A DNA stretch of 64,000 bases from an uncultured Ruminococcus sp. (lineage in GTDB: Bacteria > Bacillota > Clostridia > Oscillospirales > Ruminococcaceae): positions 186,001 to 250,000 of the forward strand of contig CAJTYV010000002.1 of assembly GCA_910584195.1 (NCBI GenBank), written 5' to 3'. The notes below the pieces were generated by a model. The model did not search any database. It was not told where the DNA came from and saw only the letters and a list, made by a program, of their open reading frames with translations. Made by a program: the position numbers and the translations under genes. Shown here one piece after another: positions 35,723 through 44,475 of this stretch. The first letter of the stretch is position 1; every line of letters begins with the position of its first letter.

Positions 35723-37915
35723 ATGAAAAAATTAAAAAAAATCATCGCGCTTGCGGCAGCCGCAACAGCTTGTTTTTCGGCAAGTATCGCAGTATACCCT
35801 GCTAAACCCGTCTCTGCGCTTTCTATCATTGCAAGCATTACGGAAGCTTCGGTTAGAAAAGATGCGATAGCCATTGGCGAAACTGTACCTATTGAGCTTA
35901 AATGGAGTACGGGACAAATGCAGGAAGTTCACTACTCCTCCAGTGATGAAAGCATTGTAACAGTTGATTCGGAGGGAATTATAACAGGTATCGGAGAGGG
36001 TAAGGCAACTATTACCATATCCGTTTCAAATTACGGCAAGGATCATACGATCGACATTTCCGTTTCAAAAGATATTGTTCCCAGTGTTCTTTACAATACC
36101 TCTGAACTTACTCTCGGACAAAAGCTCAATGAAGGAGATATGCTTCACTACGACAATAAAAACACGGGCATGAACGCTAATGTGATCAACGCCAAAAACG
36201 ACTACGACCTTGTACATCTGCTTGACGGCGACTATGTTCTGCCCTTTAACGCCGAAATCGTAGGTATTGACGGTCTCATAATTTACATTGCTCCCGAGCT
36301 GGATAACGTTACTTATCGTGACGGCAGAACTCTTGAAGCAGGAGACTTTATCAACACGAATACATATCTGCTTTGCTATGATTATACTACAAACGACAGA
36401 GTACTCCCCGTTTTCCTGCCGAAATATTATGAAAAGTATATCGGTCAGGGAGAGATCAGGGTAAAGTCCATTGATCATGAAAATAAAAAAATAACCCTCG
36501 AAGCCGTTCCTATGGAAACGCCAAGCTTCACTTATGAAATAAAAGACGGCAGCATTGTTTTTGATGAAAATGCAAGTAATTCCATGATGTCTTTTATAAT
36601 AAGCTCCAACCTTGACTATGATATGACGGTCGGAGACAGCCGTGAAATCTCAACGTTTATTCCTAAGGAAAACGGCAGATACGTTCTTACGGTAAATGAA
36701 CTTAAAGAGGAGATAATCGGCGCAGGCGCAGAAGGTCATTTCCACTATTTTTACCCGGTTCTTACCAATTTCACCGTTGAATTATCAGACGATGATATTA
36801 CTGTTGAAAAAAGAGGAAGCTACAGTTATTACTCCGAAGAACAGATAAAAAACGTACAGGAAAACGCTGCCGATGAAGAATTTATGGTGTGCGGAGATGT
36901 TAGGGCTGAGGGTTCTGACGACCTGCTTAACGGCACGTATTTTTCCTTTGTCAACGGCTGCATTGCGCCTTATAACGGTGAATCTCACTTGAAAAGCTAC
37001 ATAACTACCCAATACACTGAATATTCCACAACATCCTACTTCTGCACAAATCTCAGCTATGCCGCTATACCGCAAATTGATGTTGTTCTTCCGCCGAGAG
37101 TTGCAGTATCTGACGATACTCTTGCTGAGGTCTTGCCGAACATGTACACCTCAAGCTATGTGGACGGCAATTTTGAAATAGGTTCGGACGATATAATGGA
37201 TTTTTACAAGATCAAAGCTCTGAAAGACGGCAAGGTGACTGTTTATACCGAAGACCGGGCTCATAATCTGGTTATAGAGAATGGAATTTTCAAAAGAGAC
37301 AACAGCTCTGAGAAATATGTTAAGGGTGACGCAAACGGAGACGGAGAATTCGGCATAGCTGATGCTGTAACAGTTCAGAACTGGCTGCTTGGCAAAAGCA
37401 ATCTCATCAATATACAGAATGCAGACTTGTGCAAGGACGGTAAAATCGATGTTTATGACTTCTGTCTGCTAAGAAAAGAACTGTGTTCTATCAAGTCAGA
37501 AAATATAAACGCTCTTACGAAAATCGATGCTATCGGATACAGCAATGAATTGTTGGAACTGGCAAAAAGTGAAAATTCTTCTGCTGTCATTACCTCATGC
37601 GAAGAACTTGAAGCTTACCTTGCACCTATCACTCAAGCTGAAACAGTTCAATACTATTTAACGGAAGTATATAATGAAAGTTTCTTTGAGAATAATGTTC
37701 TGCTTGCAAATGCCATTTATCAGAGCTGCGGCGGAGACGTGATGTACAAAATAGATTCCGTTTTATATGAGGGCGATACGCTTAAAGTTGAATATTCTGA
37801 TTTATATGAATTAAATGATTATATTGCTATTGTAAACGGATTGTTTGCACAGGCTGTTATCTCTAAAGACGATTACCACGCTGACAACGTTGTCTGGGAA
37901 CTTAAAACAAAATAA
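35723..37915 (+). CDS. Secreted Ig-like protein with internal dockerin
   Basis: 730 residues. Signal peptide (about 1-33), a BIG2-type Ig domain (about 35-118, SSDESIVTVDSEGIITGIGEGKATI), a long region of unknown fold (about 120-530), a type I dockerin at about 534-592 (DANGDGEFGIAD and DLCKDGKIDVYD calcium loops), and a C-terminal domain of about 135 residues with no name. The dockerin indicates attachment to a cellulosome. No catalytic motif is visible, so binding or structural roles are likely. AAAAAGGAGATC precedes the start. Confidence 0.88.
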   Translation: MKKLKKIIALAAAATACFSASIAVYPAKPVSALSIIASITEASVRKDAIAIGETVPIELKWSTGQMQEVHYSSSDESIVTVDSEGIITGIGEGKATITISVSNYGKDHTIDISVSKDIVPSVLYNTSELTLGQKLNEGDMLHYDNKNTGMNANVINAKNDYDLVHLLDGDYVLPFNAEIVGIDGLIIYIAPELDNVTYRDGRTLEAGDFINTNTYLLCYDYTTNDRVLPVFLPKYYEKYIGQGEIRVKSIDHENKKITLEAVPMETPSFTYEIKDGSIVFDENASNSMMSFIISSNLDYDMTVGDSREISTFIPKENGRYVLTVNELKEEIIGAGAEGHFHYFYPVLTNFTVELSDDDITVEKRGSYSYYSEEQIKNVQENAADEEFMVCGDVRAEGSDDLLNGTYFSFVNGCIAPYNGESHLKSYITTQYTEYSTTSYFCTNLSYAAIPQIDVVLPPRVAVSDDTLAEVLPNMYTSSYVDGNFEIGSDDIMDFYKIKALKDGKVTVYTEDRAHNLVIENGIFKRDNSSEKYVKGDANGDGEFGIADAVTVQNWLLGKSNLINIQNADLCKDGKIDVYDFCLLRKELCSIKSENINALTKIDAIGYSNELLELAKSENSSAVITSCEELEAYLAPITQAETVQYYLTEVYNESFFENNVLLANAIYQSCGGDVMYKIDSVLYEGDTLKVEYSDLYELNDYIAIVNGLFAQAVISKDDYHADNVVWELKTK

Positions 37916-37932
37916 TTCAGGTTATTTCTTCA

Positions 37933-37970
37933 AAAAAGACTGTACGGCAATCAGGCTGTACAGTCTTTTT
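37933..37970. terminator. Bidirectional terminator
   Basis: AAAAAGACTGTAC pairs with GTACAGTCTTTTT, 3' of the Ig-dockerin gene and facing the pyrB operon. Confidence 0.9.
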
Positions 37971-37987
37971 TATTTCAGAAACAGATT

Positions 37988-38179
37988 ATTCAAAGCTCTG
38001 CTTTCAACAAGCAGACTGCTTACGATAGTAAGCCGGATTCAGTCGGAGATTGTATCTCCGACTGAATCTAAAGATGTTCGCCGCTTAAGAGGGTGCGGGT
38101 GTCCGGTGGGCACCTCTGCGAAGCAGAAACACCGACCGAGACGACAGTCGAGACTCGGGGGACGTCGTCTGCGGTTATA
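37988..38179 (+). repeat. Structured intergenic repeat, copy C (long form)
   Basis: Same leader and hairpins 1-3 as copy B. The stem GATGTTC/GGACGTC encloses an inner block holding GTGTCC/GGGCAC, CTGC-gaa-GCAG and GACGAC/GTCGTC. Against copy B one T-A pair of the enclosing stem has become T-G. It ends GCGGTTATA, with TTA the reverse of the pyrB stop codon. Confidence 0.85.
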
Positions 38180-39257
38180 TCAGCTTTCTTTCATCACAGT
38201 ATTCACATTCAAGTAACGTTTCATCACCGCTGGAACGGAAACTCTTTGGAAGATATTCCTCTTGATTTGTGATACACTTAGGATTGCCGCAGCGTACTCC
38301 GCTGTAGACCTTGCCTTTCAGTGTCTCCGAGCCTTTATTTTCATTCAATATGGTCATAATCAGCGCCATACGTGCAAAAACACCGTACTTAGCCTGTGTA
38401 AAATACATTGCGCGCTTGTCCTCATCAACCTCGGTCGTTATTTCATCAACCCTCGGCAGCGGATGCATTACTATCATGTCCTTCTTTGCAAGCATCATTT
38501 TCTTGCGGTCAAGGACATATGTATTCTTTTGAGCAAGATACTCCTCTCGGCTTGCAAAACGTTCCTGCTGTATACGCGTCATATAAAGCACATCAAGACC
38601 TCCGATAGCCATTTCGAGAGAATTTACTTCCTCAAAGGAGCTTCCGTTCGCTTTAATTATATCTTTTATATAAGCAGGCATACTCAACTCGGGAGTAGAT
38701 ATAAAAATAAATTTATTATCTTTAAACATGCTCAACGCTTTACAAAGCGAATGAACGGTACGTCCGTTTATAAGATCGCCGCAAAGACCGATCGTAAGTC
38801 CGCTGAGCGTTTTTTTCTCAATTTTAAGTGTCAGCAGATCTGTAAGCGTTTGAGTAGGGTGAAGATGTCCGCCGTCGCCTGCGTTAATAACGGGACAATC
38901 GGCAGTCAGCGAAGCAGCCTTTGCCGTTCCTGCCATTGGGTGACGTATTACAAGAATATCCGAATAACTGCTGACGATTTTCGTTGTATCTTTTATAGTT
39001 TCACCCTTTGAAACGGAAGAGTTTGCCGGGTTATCAAAGCCGATAATACGTCCTCCGAGACGAAGCATAGCGGTCTGAAAGGACATCTGCGTTCTTGTGG
39101 AAGGCTCGTAGAAAAGCGTTGCCATGACCTTTCCGTCGCACTCATGAGCATAAGCGGCAGGATCCTCCTTTATTCTTACGCCAAGCTCAAGTAGCTTCGT
39201 CCACCAAGCTACAGGGTAATCACTGAGATCAATAAGGTGCTGATATTCCGACTGCAT
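38175..39257 (-). CDS. pyrB: Aspartate carbamoyltransferase with fused PyrI-like zinc tail
   Basis: 360 residues. The catalytic chain covers about 1-308: FYEPSTRTQMSFQ (carbamoyl phosphate loop), NAGDGGHLHPTQTLTDL, MHPLPRVDEI. The last 45 residues carry C-x4-C (CGNPKC) and C-x2-C (CEYC), the same spacing as the zinc site of the regulatory chain PyrI, but without PyrI's nucleotide-binding domain. PyrB makes carbamoyl-aspartate, the first committed step of pyrimidine synthesis. It is the third gene of an operon behind asnB, which also uses aspartate. Confidence 0.95.
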   Translation of the reverse strand: MQSEYQHLIDLSDYPVAWWTKLLELGVRIKEDPAAYAHECDGKVMATLFYEPSTRTQMSFQTAMLRLGGRIIGFDNPANSSVSKGETIKDTTKIVSSYSDILVIRHPMAGTAKAASLTADCPVINAGDGGHLHPTQTLTDLLTLKIEKKTLSGLTIGLCGDLINGRTVHSLCKALSMFKDNKFIFISTPELSMPAYIKDIIKANGSSFEEVNSLEMAIGGLDVLYMTRIQQERFASREEYLAQKNTYVLDRKKMMLAKKDMIVMHPLPRVDEITTEVDEDKRAMYFTQAKYGVFARMALIMTILNENKGSETLKGKVYSGVRCGNPKCITNQEEYLPKSFRSSGDETLLECEYCDERKLI

Positions 39258-39301
39258 AATATAAACCTCCGTTTTTTAAAAAAGTTAAAATTTTCTCACG
39301 T

Positions 39302-39970
39302 TTATAATATTTTGCTTCCATTTACTATCATCTCAAATCGTACTCCCAAAAATTCCGAAGCACGGCGGCAAAGAAGCATTCTGTTCATAAATATCTCAAA
39401 ATATTCCATTACGGACGATATTTTCGTATCTATCCGCAATTCGAGTATTATCGAACTTTTATCCTCGTTAAAATGCACTTTCGACATTTCTACGGCGTAA
39501 TTAACACGGTCATGTATGTCAAAGGTAAGCAGATCGGTATTGCGAACACGGCTTCTTCGGACGTCTGTTTTGTCGCCTATTATCATAGCGGCGGAAATCG
39601 GGTCAAGAGGCTGACCCGTTCCCTCGTCATGATTGCCGATAGCCGCTATAACAGAACATATCTCGTCTGCCGGCATACTCAGATTATCCAAAAGACGAAA
39701 TGCCATTACCGCACCGCTCTGAGCGTGATCAATACGATTTATTACGTTTCCTATGTCGTGCATCATAGAAGCTATTTTCGCCAGTTCAACGGTACGTTCA
39801 TCGTAACCGAGAGTTTCCAGTATCATAGCCGAAGCTGCGGCAACTCGTTCAACATGACTGAATGAATGCTCAGTATACCCCATAGCTTCAAGAGTCTTGT
39901 CAGAGCGGCGAATATATTCCATAATGTCAGGATTCTGCTTGATATATTTATACGTTACTATACTTGCCAT
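39302..39970 (-). CDS. HD-domain phosphohydrolase
   Basis: 222 residues. HD metal motif: HSFSHVERV, MMHDIGNVINRIDHAQSG and GNHDEGTGQP supply the His and Asp ligands. HD enzymes remove phosphate from nucleotides or related compounds. It lies 1 bp after asnB and 44 bp before pyrB, so it is probably co-expressed with both. The substrate is not known; a nucleotide is a reasonable guess from context. Confidence 0.85.
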   Translation of the reverse strand: MASIVTYKYIKQNPDIMEYIRRSDKTLEAMGYTEHSFSHVERVAAASAMILETLGYDERTVELAKIASMMHDIGNVINRIDHAQSGAVMAFRLLDNLSMPADEICSVIAAIGNHDEGTGQPLDPISAAMIIGDKTDVRRSRVRNTDLLTFDIHDRVNYAVEMSKVHFNEDKSSIILELRIDTKISSVMEYFEIFMNRMLLCRRASEFLGVRFEMIVNGSKIL

Positions 39971-39971
39971 A

Positions 39972-41843
39972 TCAGATTACTCCGTTTTTTCCGAAATAAA
40001 CGTTATACCACACAAGAAAGATAAAAACAGTCCAGATTTTGCGGCTGTTGTCAGCTTTTCCGTCACGGTGATCGTCAATAAGCTTTATAAGCGGCTCTGT
40101 ATTGAAAAATTCCGATGCGGCATCGCTTTCAAAGGCTTTGCGCACCGTATTGTAATATTTATCTTCTTTAAGCCACACTCTTATCGGCACCGGAAAACCA
40201 AGTTTCTTTTTCGCCGCAGTTTTAGCCGTTTCCTTGGGGGTATCCTTTTGAGCGGCAAGTCTCATAGCATATTTAGTTATATATTTTGTCTCACTTGTCC
40301 CCTTTTCATGGGTCACACGATATTTAGAGGGTATCCGCTCGGCAAGTGCCATTACCTCCTTATCGAGAAATGGTACACGAAGTTCCAACGAATTTGCCAT
40401 GCTCATTTTGTCGGCTTTCAGAAGAATATCGCCTGCCATCCACATATGAAGATCAAGATACTGCATTTTTGTAACATCGTCCTTGTCTTTAACATGGCTG
40501 TAGTGCGGCTTTGTCAGCTCTGTAGGATGAGGTGCGGAGGTCTTGATTTTAAGCAGATTTTTCCGTTCCTCCGGAGTAAACATATATGCGTTGCCGATAA
40601 AACGTTCCTCTACCGTCTTGCCCTTGCGCACAAAAAAATTCACGCCCCTGCGAGCAGGCAGTTTTTCTGCTATAGAACCAATTCCGTGACGCAAACTCAT
40701 GGGAAGCTTGTCATAAAGCGTACCGTTAGGGTCGCTGTAGACATTGTAGCCGCCGAAAATTTCATCAGCCCCCTCTCCCGAAAGCACGACTTTAAGCTTT
40801 TCAGAAGCTATATTACATACAAAATACAGTGCAACAGCGGAGGGATCGGCAAGCGGTTCATCCATATGGTACTGTATTTTTTCAAGACTGCCCCAATATT
40901 CCTCGGGAGTAATAACTTTACTTGTATTTTCCTTACCGATAGCCTTAGAGAAGTTTTTAGCCCAGCCTATCTCGTTGTACTTTTCATCGTTTCCGAAACC
41001 GACCGTAAATGTCTTGTCAACATCCGCTACTGCCGCAACATAACTTGAATCCACTCCGCTTGACAGGAACGAGCCTACCTCTACATCAGCGATCTTATGA
41101 GCTTCTACAGAGCCGCGGAACGTATCTGAAATACGGTTTACCCATTCGTCCAAATCAGGCTTTTCATCGGCATTGAAATTAACGTCCCAATAACGCTTTA
41201 TCTGCATTTTGCCGTCTTTAACAACAAAATAATGTGCCGGAAGAAGCTTGTAAACATTTTTAAAAAAAGTTTCTTTAGTAGGCGAATACTGAAAAGTCAG
41301 GTAATTTTCAAGCGCGGATGTATTTAGTTCCCTTTTGAATTCGGGATGAATAAGGAAACTCTTTATCTCCGAACCAAACATAAAAGTTTTTCCCATTAAA
41401 GCGTAATACATTGGCTTGATGCCAAAAAAATCTCTTGCTCCGAAAAGCTCTTTTTTGTTTTTATCCCATATTACAAACGAGAACATTCCGCGAAGCATAT
41501 TCAACAGCTTTTCTCCATATTCTTCATAACCGTGAATGAGAACCTCGGTATCGGTTTCAGTTTTGAAGACATGACCTGCCGAAACAAGCTTTTCCCGTAT
41601 TTCGCGATAATTGTATATCTCGCCGTTAAATACGATAACCATCGAGCCGTCCTCGTTGAAAATAGGCTGATCCCCCGATGATCTTACGTCTATAATGCTG
41701 AGACGCCGGTGACCGAGGGCAATATCCTCGTCAACGTAGCTTCCTGCCGCATCAGGTCCTCTGTGTCGTATTTTATCCATCATTTCGCCTATGACTTTGT
41801 TTGAATCGTTTATGTTGTTAGTGAAACCAACTATTCCGCACAT
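39972..41843 (-). CDS. asnB: Asparagine synthetase (glutamine-hydrolysing)
   Basis: 623 residues. N-terminal class II glutaminase with nucleophile Cys2 (MCGIVGF), RLSIID, FNGEIYN and TDTEV. The C-terminal synthetase has the ATP loop LSSGVDSSYVAA and LSGEGADEIFGGY. It makes asparagine from aspartate, glutamine and ATP. It leads the asnB-HD-pyrB operon. Confidence 0.95.
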   Translation of the reverse strand: MCGIVGFTNNINDSNKVIGEMMDKIRHRGPDAAGSYVDEDIALGHRRLSIIDVRSSGDQPIFNEDGSMVIVFNGEIYNYREIREKLVSAGHVFKTETDTEVLIHGYEEYGEKLLNMLRGMFSFVIWDKNKKELFGARDFFGIKPMYYALMGKTFMFGSEIKSFLIHPEFKRELNTSALENYLTFQYSPTKETFFKNVYKLLPAHYFVVKDGKMQIKRYWDVNFNADEKPDLDEWVNRISDTFRGSVEAHKIADVEVGSFLSSGVDSSYVAAVADVDKTFTVGFGNDEKYNEIGWAKNFSKAIGKENTSKVITPEEYWGSLEKIQYHMDEPLADPSAVALYFVCNIASEKLKVVLSGEGADEIFGGYNVYSDPNGTLYDKLPMSLRHGIGSIAEKLPARRGVNFFVRKGKTVEERFIGNAYMFTPEERKNLLKIKTSAPHPTELTKPHYSHVKDKDDVTKMQYLDLHMWMAGDILLKADKMSMANSLELRVPFLDKEVMALAERIPSKYRVTHEKGTSETKYITKYAMRLAAQKDTPKETAKTAAKKKLGFPVPIRVWLKEDKYYNTVRKAFESDAASEFFNTEPLIKLIDDHRDGKADNSRKIWTVFIFLVWYNVYFGKNGVI

Positions 41844-41889
41844 ATAAAAACCTCCATAAGGTTAAGATTATCTGCTTTTCTCCTTTGTT

Positions 41890-41918
41890 ATTATACTACA
41901 TTTTTTTAGATTTTGCAA
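41890..41918 (-). promoter_or_regulatory. Promoter of the asnB-HD-pyrB operon
   Basis: TTGCAA (41913-41918), 17 bp, TATAAT (41890-41895) on the minus strand. The asnB start follows with GGAGG. Confidence 0.8.
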
Positions 41919-42019
41919 CAAAATCAGGAAAAAATCATCTGATAAAATTTTTTTAAAAAAATTTCTCAAAAAGCATGACAATCTCAATGAAGAAATAACT
42001 TAAATTCAAATAGGAAAAA

Positions 42020-42049
42020 CCGATGCTTACAGAAATTTGCAGGCATCGG
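42020..42049 (-). terminator. Terminator after the VWA lipoprotein gene
   Basis: CCGATGC pairs with GCATCGG. On the minus strand TTTTTCC follows. Confidence 0.75.
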
Positions 42050-42113
42050 CTGTTTAATCATATTAATCTAAACACAACTTAAGTAAATTAAATGGGTATA
42101 ATTATAATTAAAA

Positions 42114-43403
42114 TTATTGTCTGTAATTATTAATAAGACGAATAATTATATCACGGAGCAATTCAACCTGATAATCGCCTATTATAGGCTCTAAATGACT
42201 ATTGCCAACGCCGGAATCATCCGTCAGAAAAACGTATGTTCCGTTAGTTGCGGCAGCAAGCGTACGCGCAAAAACTTCTGTATTGCGATCAGAATTTGAC
42301 GAAACTACGGGAACTACCCGTATTCCCTGTTCACTCGCGGCATAAATTGCTCTGTCAAGCTCAGCCTTAGTTTCGCTGTGAGGCGGAGCGTCAAATATAA
42401 GAAAAGCTACTTTTACAGCTTCACTCTCCCATTGAGTGTCAGCCAACGTCTCTGCGAGTATTTCTGCCACTGCTTCGGGATGATCGCCGCCGCCCGATGC
42501 GCTTTCGGCATTAAGCTGTGAAGATATCTCGTCTGTATCATAAGTAAAAGGATTACATTTTGTTACATAATCGTCTCCTTTATCACGATAAAAATTAACA
42601 GAATATTCAATTCCGTCTGAACCGACCGCCTCGGCAATAGATCCGAACTCGCTTTGCAGAAACAGCATTTCATCTCCCATTGAACCCGTAGTATCAAGAA
42701 TGAACATTACCTGCATATTATCGTACAATTTTTCCGGCATATCGAAAACTGCCTGCATTGTTTCGTTTATTACATACGACTGATTATTATCCTGTTCTCC
42801 TCCGCTGCCTTGTTCGTTCACTTCAACGGCGAGCTGCTGCGATTCTTCACCGAACACTATATTTATAAAATCAAGCTCCTGAGGCTCTGTATCCGGATAA
42901 AACAAATATGCCGCGCCATCTTTTCCGCTGACTGCCGACCACACCGAATTTCCATCCTTATCCATGAGAACCGCCGAAACATTAGGCAAAGGAGTACCTG
43001 TTGGATCAGTGATCTCAACCTTTATACGTCTCGTTATATTAAGGCAGTATTCCGGAAGAGTGATCGTTCCCGAAGATATAAGATTCTGAAAAAAACCCCA
43101 GTTGGCATTATCATTCCACTCGCCTGCCGTAAGAACGCCTATCTTATCACTGTTATCAATTTCTTCTTGGATTTCTCCCTGTTTTGGAGAATCCTCAGGA
43201 CTTATTTCTGCATCCTCCGCAGCAGCTTCCTCAAAATCGCAGTCTGCCTCGTCAGCAGCAGATTCAGAAACATCATATGAAATTTTTTTATCCGAATCAT
43301 TTTCTGAAGAATAAGAACCGGATAATTCATCGCTTCCGCAGCCTGTAAGTCCTGCCGCCATTGTAATACACATCAAATATGCAATTGTCTTTTTTATATT
43401 CAT
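42114..43403 (-). CDS. VWA-domain lipoprotein
   Basis: 429 residues. Lipobox AAGLTGC (Cys about 22), an acidic Ser/Asp/Glu-rich spacer (to about 85), a middle beta region (about 105-200), then a von Willebrand A domain (about 225-420) with metal site DTTGSMGDE and a conserved Asp in FLIFDAPPH. VWA domains bind protein partners through a metal ion. It is surface-anchored; the partner is unknown. A MITE-like element separates the gene from its promoter. Confidence 0.88.
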   Translation of the reverse strand: MNIKKTIAYLMCITMAAGLTGCGSDELSGSYSSENDSDKKISYDVSESAADEADCDFEEAAAEDAEISPEDSPKQGEIQEEIDNSDKIGVLTAGEWNDNANWGFFQNLISSGTITLPEYCLNITRRIKVEITDPTGTPLPNVSAVLMDKDGNSVWSAVSGKDGAAYLFYPDTEPQELDFINIVFGEESQQLAVEVNEQGSGGEQDNNQSYVINETMQAVFDMPEKLYDNMQVMFILDTTGSMGDEMLFLQSEFGSIAEAVGSDGIEYSVNFYRDKGDDYVTKCNPFTYDTDEISSQLNAESASGGGDHPEAVAEILAETLADTQWESEAVKVAFLIFDAPPHSETKAELDRAIYAASEQGIRVVPVVSSNSDRNTEVFARTLAAATNGTYVFLTDDSGVGNSHLEPIIGDYQVELLRDIIIRLINNYRQ

Positions 43404-43432
43404 AAAAACACTTCCTTTTGATTATTCTTAAT

Positions 43433-43599
43433 TAGAACCTGTCCACATAGAAATTATGTGCGGATTTTCGAGCATAATTTTGACGAGGACAAGGCGAAAA
43501 AGCGAAAGCATACTTGATGTATGGTGAGCTTTTGCAACGCAGCAATCGGCAAAATTTGCCGAAAAGACATGCGAAATTTCCTATGTGGACAGGTTCTTA
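43433..43599. mobile_element. MITE-like element, full copy
   Basis: Inverted ends GAACCTGTCCACATAG and CTATGTGGACAGGTTC are perfect over 16 bp and flanked by TTA on both sides (43431-43433 and 43597-43599). There is no coding capacity. The core holds a palindrome CGGCAAA-a-TTTGCCG. Three-base TNA-type flanks suit an IS5-family-like transposase acting in trans, which is inference. Confidence 0.75.
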
Positions 43600-43611
43600 G
43601 TTCTTTTCTGC

Positions 43612-43640
43612 ATTATATCACGGCTCAGATCGTATGTCAA
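43612..43640 (-). promoter_or_regulatory. Promoter of the VWA lipoprotein gene, behind the MITE-like element
   Basis: TTGACA (43635-43640), 17 bp, TATAAT (43612-43617) on the minus strand. The element at 43433-43599 lies between it and the start at 43403, so the whole element would be in the 5' leader of the message. Confidence 0.75.
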
Positions 43641-43774
43641 CGAGTTTCCGAGGATATTAAACAAAATGTAATGCTATTGTAATTTTACAAAACCATATGT
43701 CATTTTATGTTAATTTTCATAACCTCTTTGAAAGCAATTAGAAACTGTTCTCATATAAATTATACTTCACTCTA

Positions 43775-43803
43775 TTGCAATTTTAAAGCTGATATGATAT
43801 AAT
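43775..43803 (+). promoter_or_regulatory. pth-mfd promoter
   Basis: TTGCAA (43775-43780), 17 bp, TATAAT (43798-43803). Confidence 0.8.
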
Positions 43804-43839
43804 ATATTCACACAACAGCTATAAGGAAGGAATATCAAT

Positions 43840-44466
43840 ATGAGTATTTTTGATGTGTTCGACAGAATTTCACAAAATTCCCAAACACAGCGAGGTAAAA
43901 TAGAATATATAATAACAGGTCTCGGCAATCCGGGACTTGAATACGAAGGCACACGTCATAACGCCGGCTTCTTCACGATCGACGTATTTGCACAGCAGTT
44001 CGGCGAAAACATAAACCGGCTTAAATTCAAAGGCAAAACTGCCGAAGTATCCGTAAACGGCATACGCTGCCTTCTTCTCAAACCAACTACATATATGAAT
44101 AACAGCGGAGAATCCGTAGTTCAGGCTCTTGAATTTTACAAGCTGAATACCGACCGGCTTATCGTAATTTATGATGATATTTCCCTTGAACCCGGAAAAC
44201 TCAGAATACGCCGAAAGGGAAGCCACGGCGGTCATAACGGTATACGAAGCATCATAGAGCTGACCGGCAGGGACGATTTTTCCAGAATAAAAATTGGAGT
44301 CGGGAAAAAACCTCACCCCGACTACGATCTTGCAAAATGGGTACTCGGAAAATTCAGCAAGGACGATTCCGCCAAAGCTCTCTCCGCTGCCGAAAATGCC
44401 TGTGAATGTCTGAAGCTTATGGTGCAGGGCAAAACGGATGAAGCTATGAACAAGTACAACTCATAG
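43840..44466 (+). CDS. pth: Peptidyl-tRNA hydrolase
   Basis: 208 residues. An N-terminal extension of about 24 residues precedes the usual IITGLGNPG start. Catalytic His in GTRHNAGF, Asn in KPTTYMNNSG, Asp in IYDDISLEPGKLRIRRKGSHGGHNG. It frees stalled peptidyl-tRNAs. It is followed 9 bp later by mfd; this pth-mfd pairing is widespread in Firmicutes. Confidence 0.96.
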   Translation: MSIFDVFDRISQNSQTQRGKIEYIITGLGNPGLEYEGTRHNAGFFTIDVFAQQFGENINRLKFKGKTAEVSVNGIRCLLLKPTTYMNNSGESVVQALEFYKLNTDRLIVIYDDISLEPGKLRIRRKGSHGGHNGIRSIIELTGRDDFSRIKIGVGKKPHPDYDLAKWVLGKFSKDDSAKALSAAENACECLKLMVQGKTDEAMNKYNS

Positions 44467-44475
44467 GAGAGTTAC

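Noticed and set aside
2817..38179. Reading the spaced repeats as a CRISPR array.
   Set aside because: Copies are tens of kilobases apart, on both strands and of different lengths; no cas gene is present.
38262..39011. A 249-residue plus-strand open frame across pyrB.
   Set aside because: It is antisense to pyrB, with no motif.
39897..41048. A 383-residue open frame on the plus strand across asnB.
   Set aside because: It is antisense to a clear asparagine synthetase, has no family signature and is rich in unlikely residue runs; it is a shadow of the real gene.
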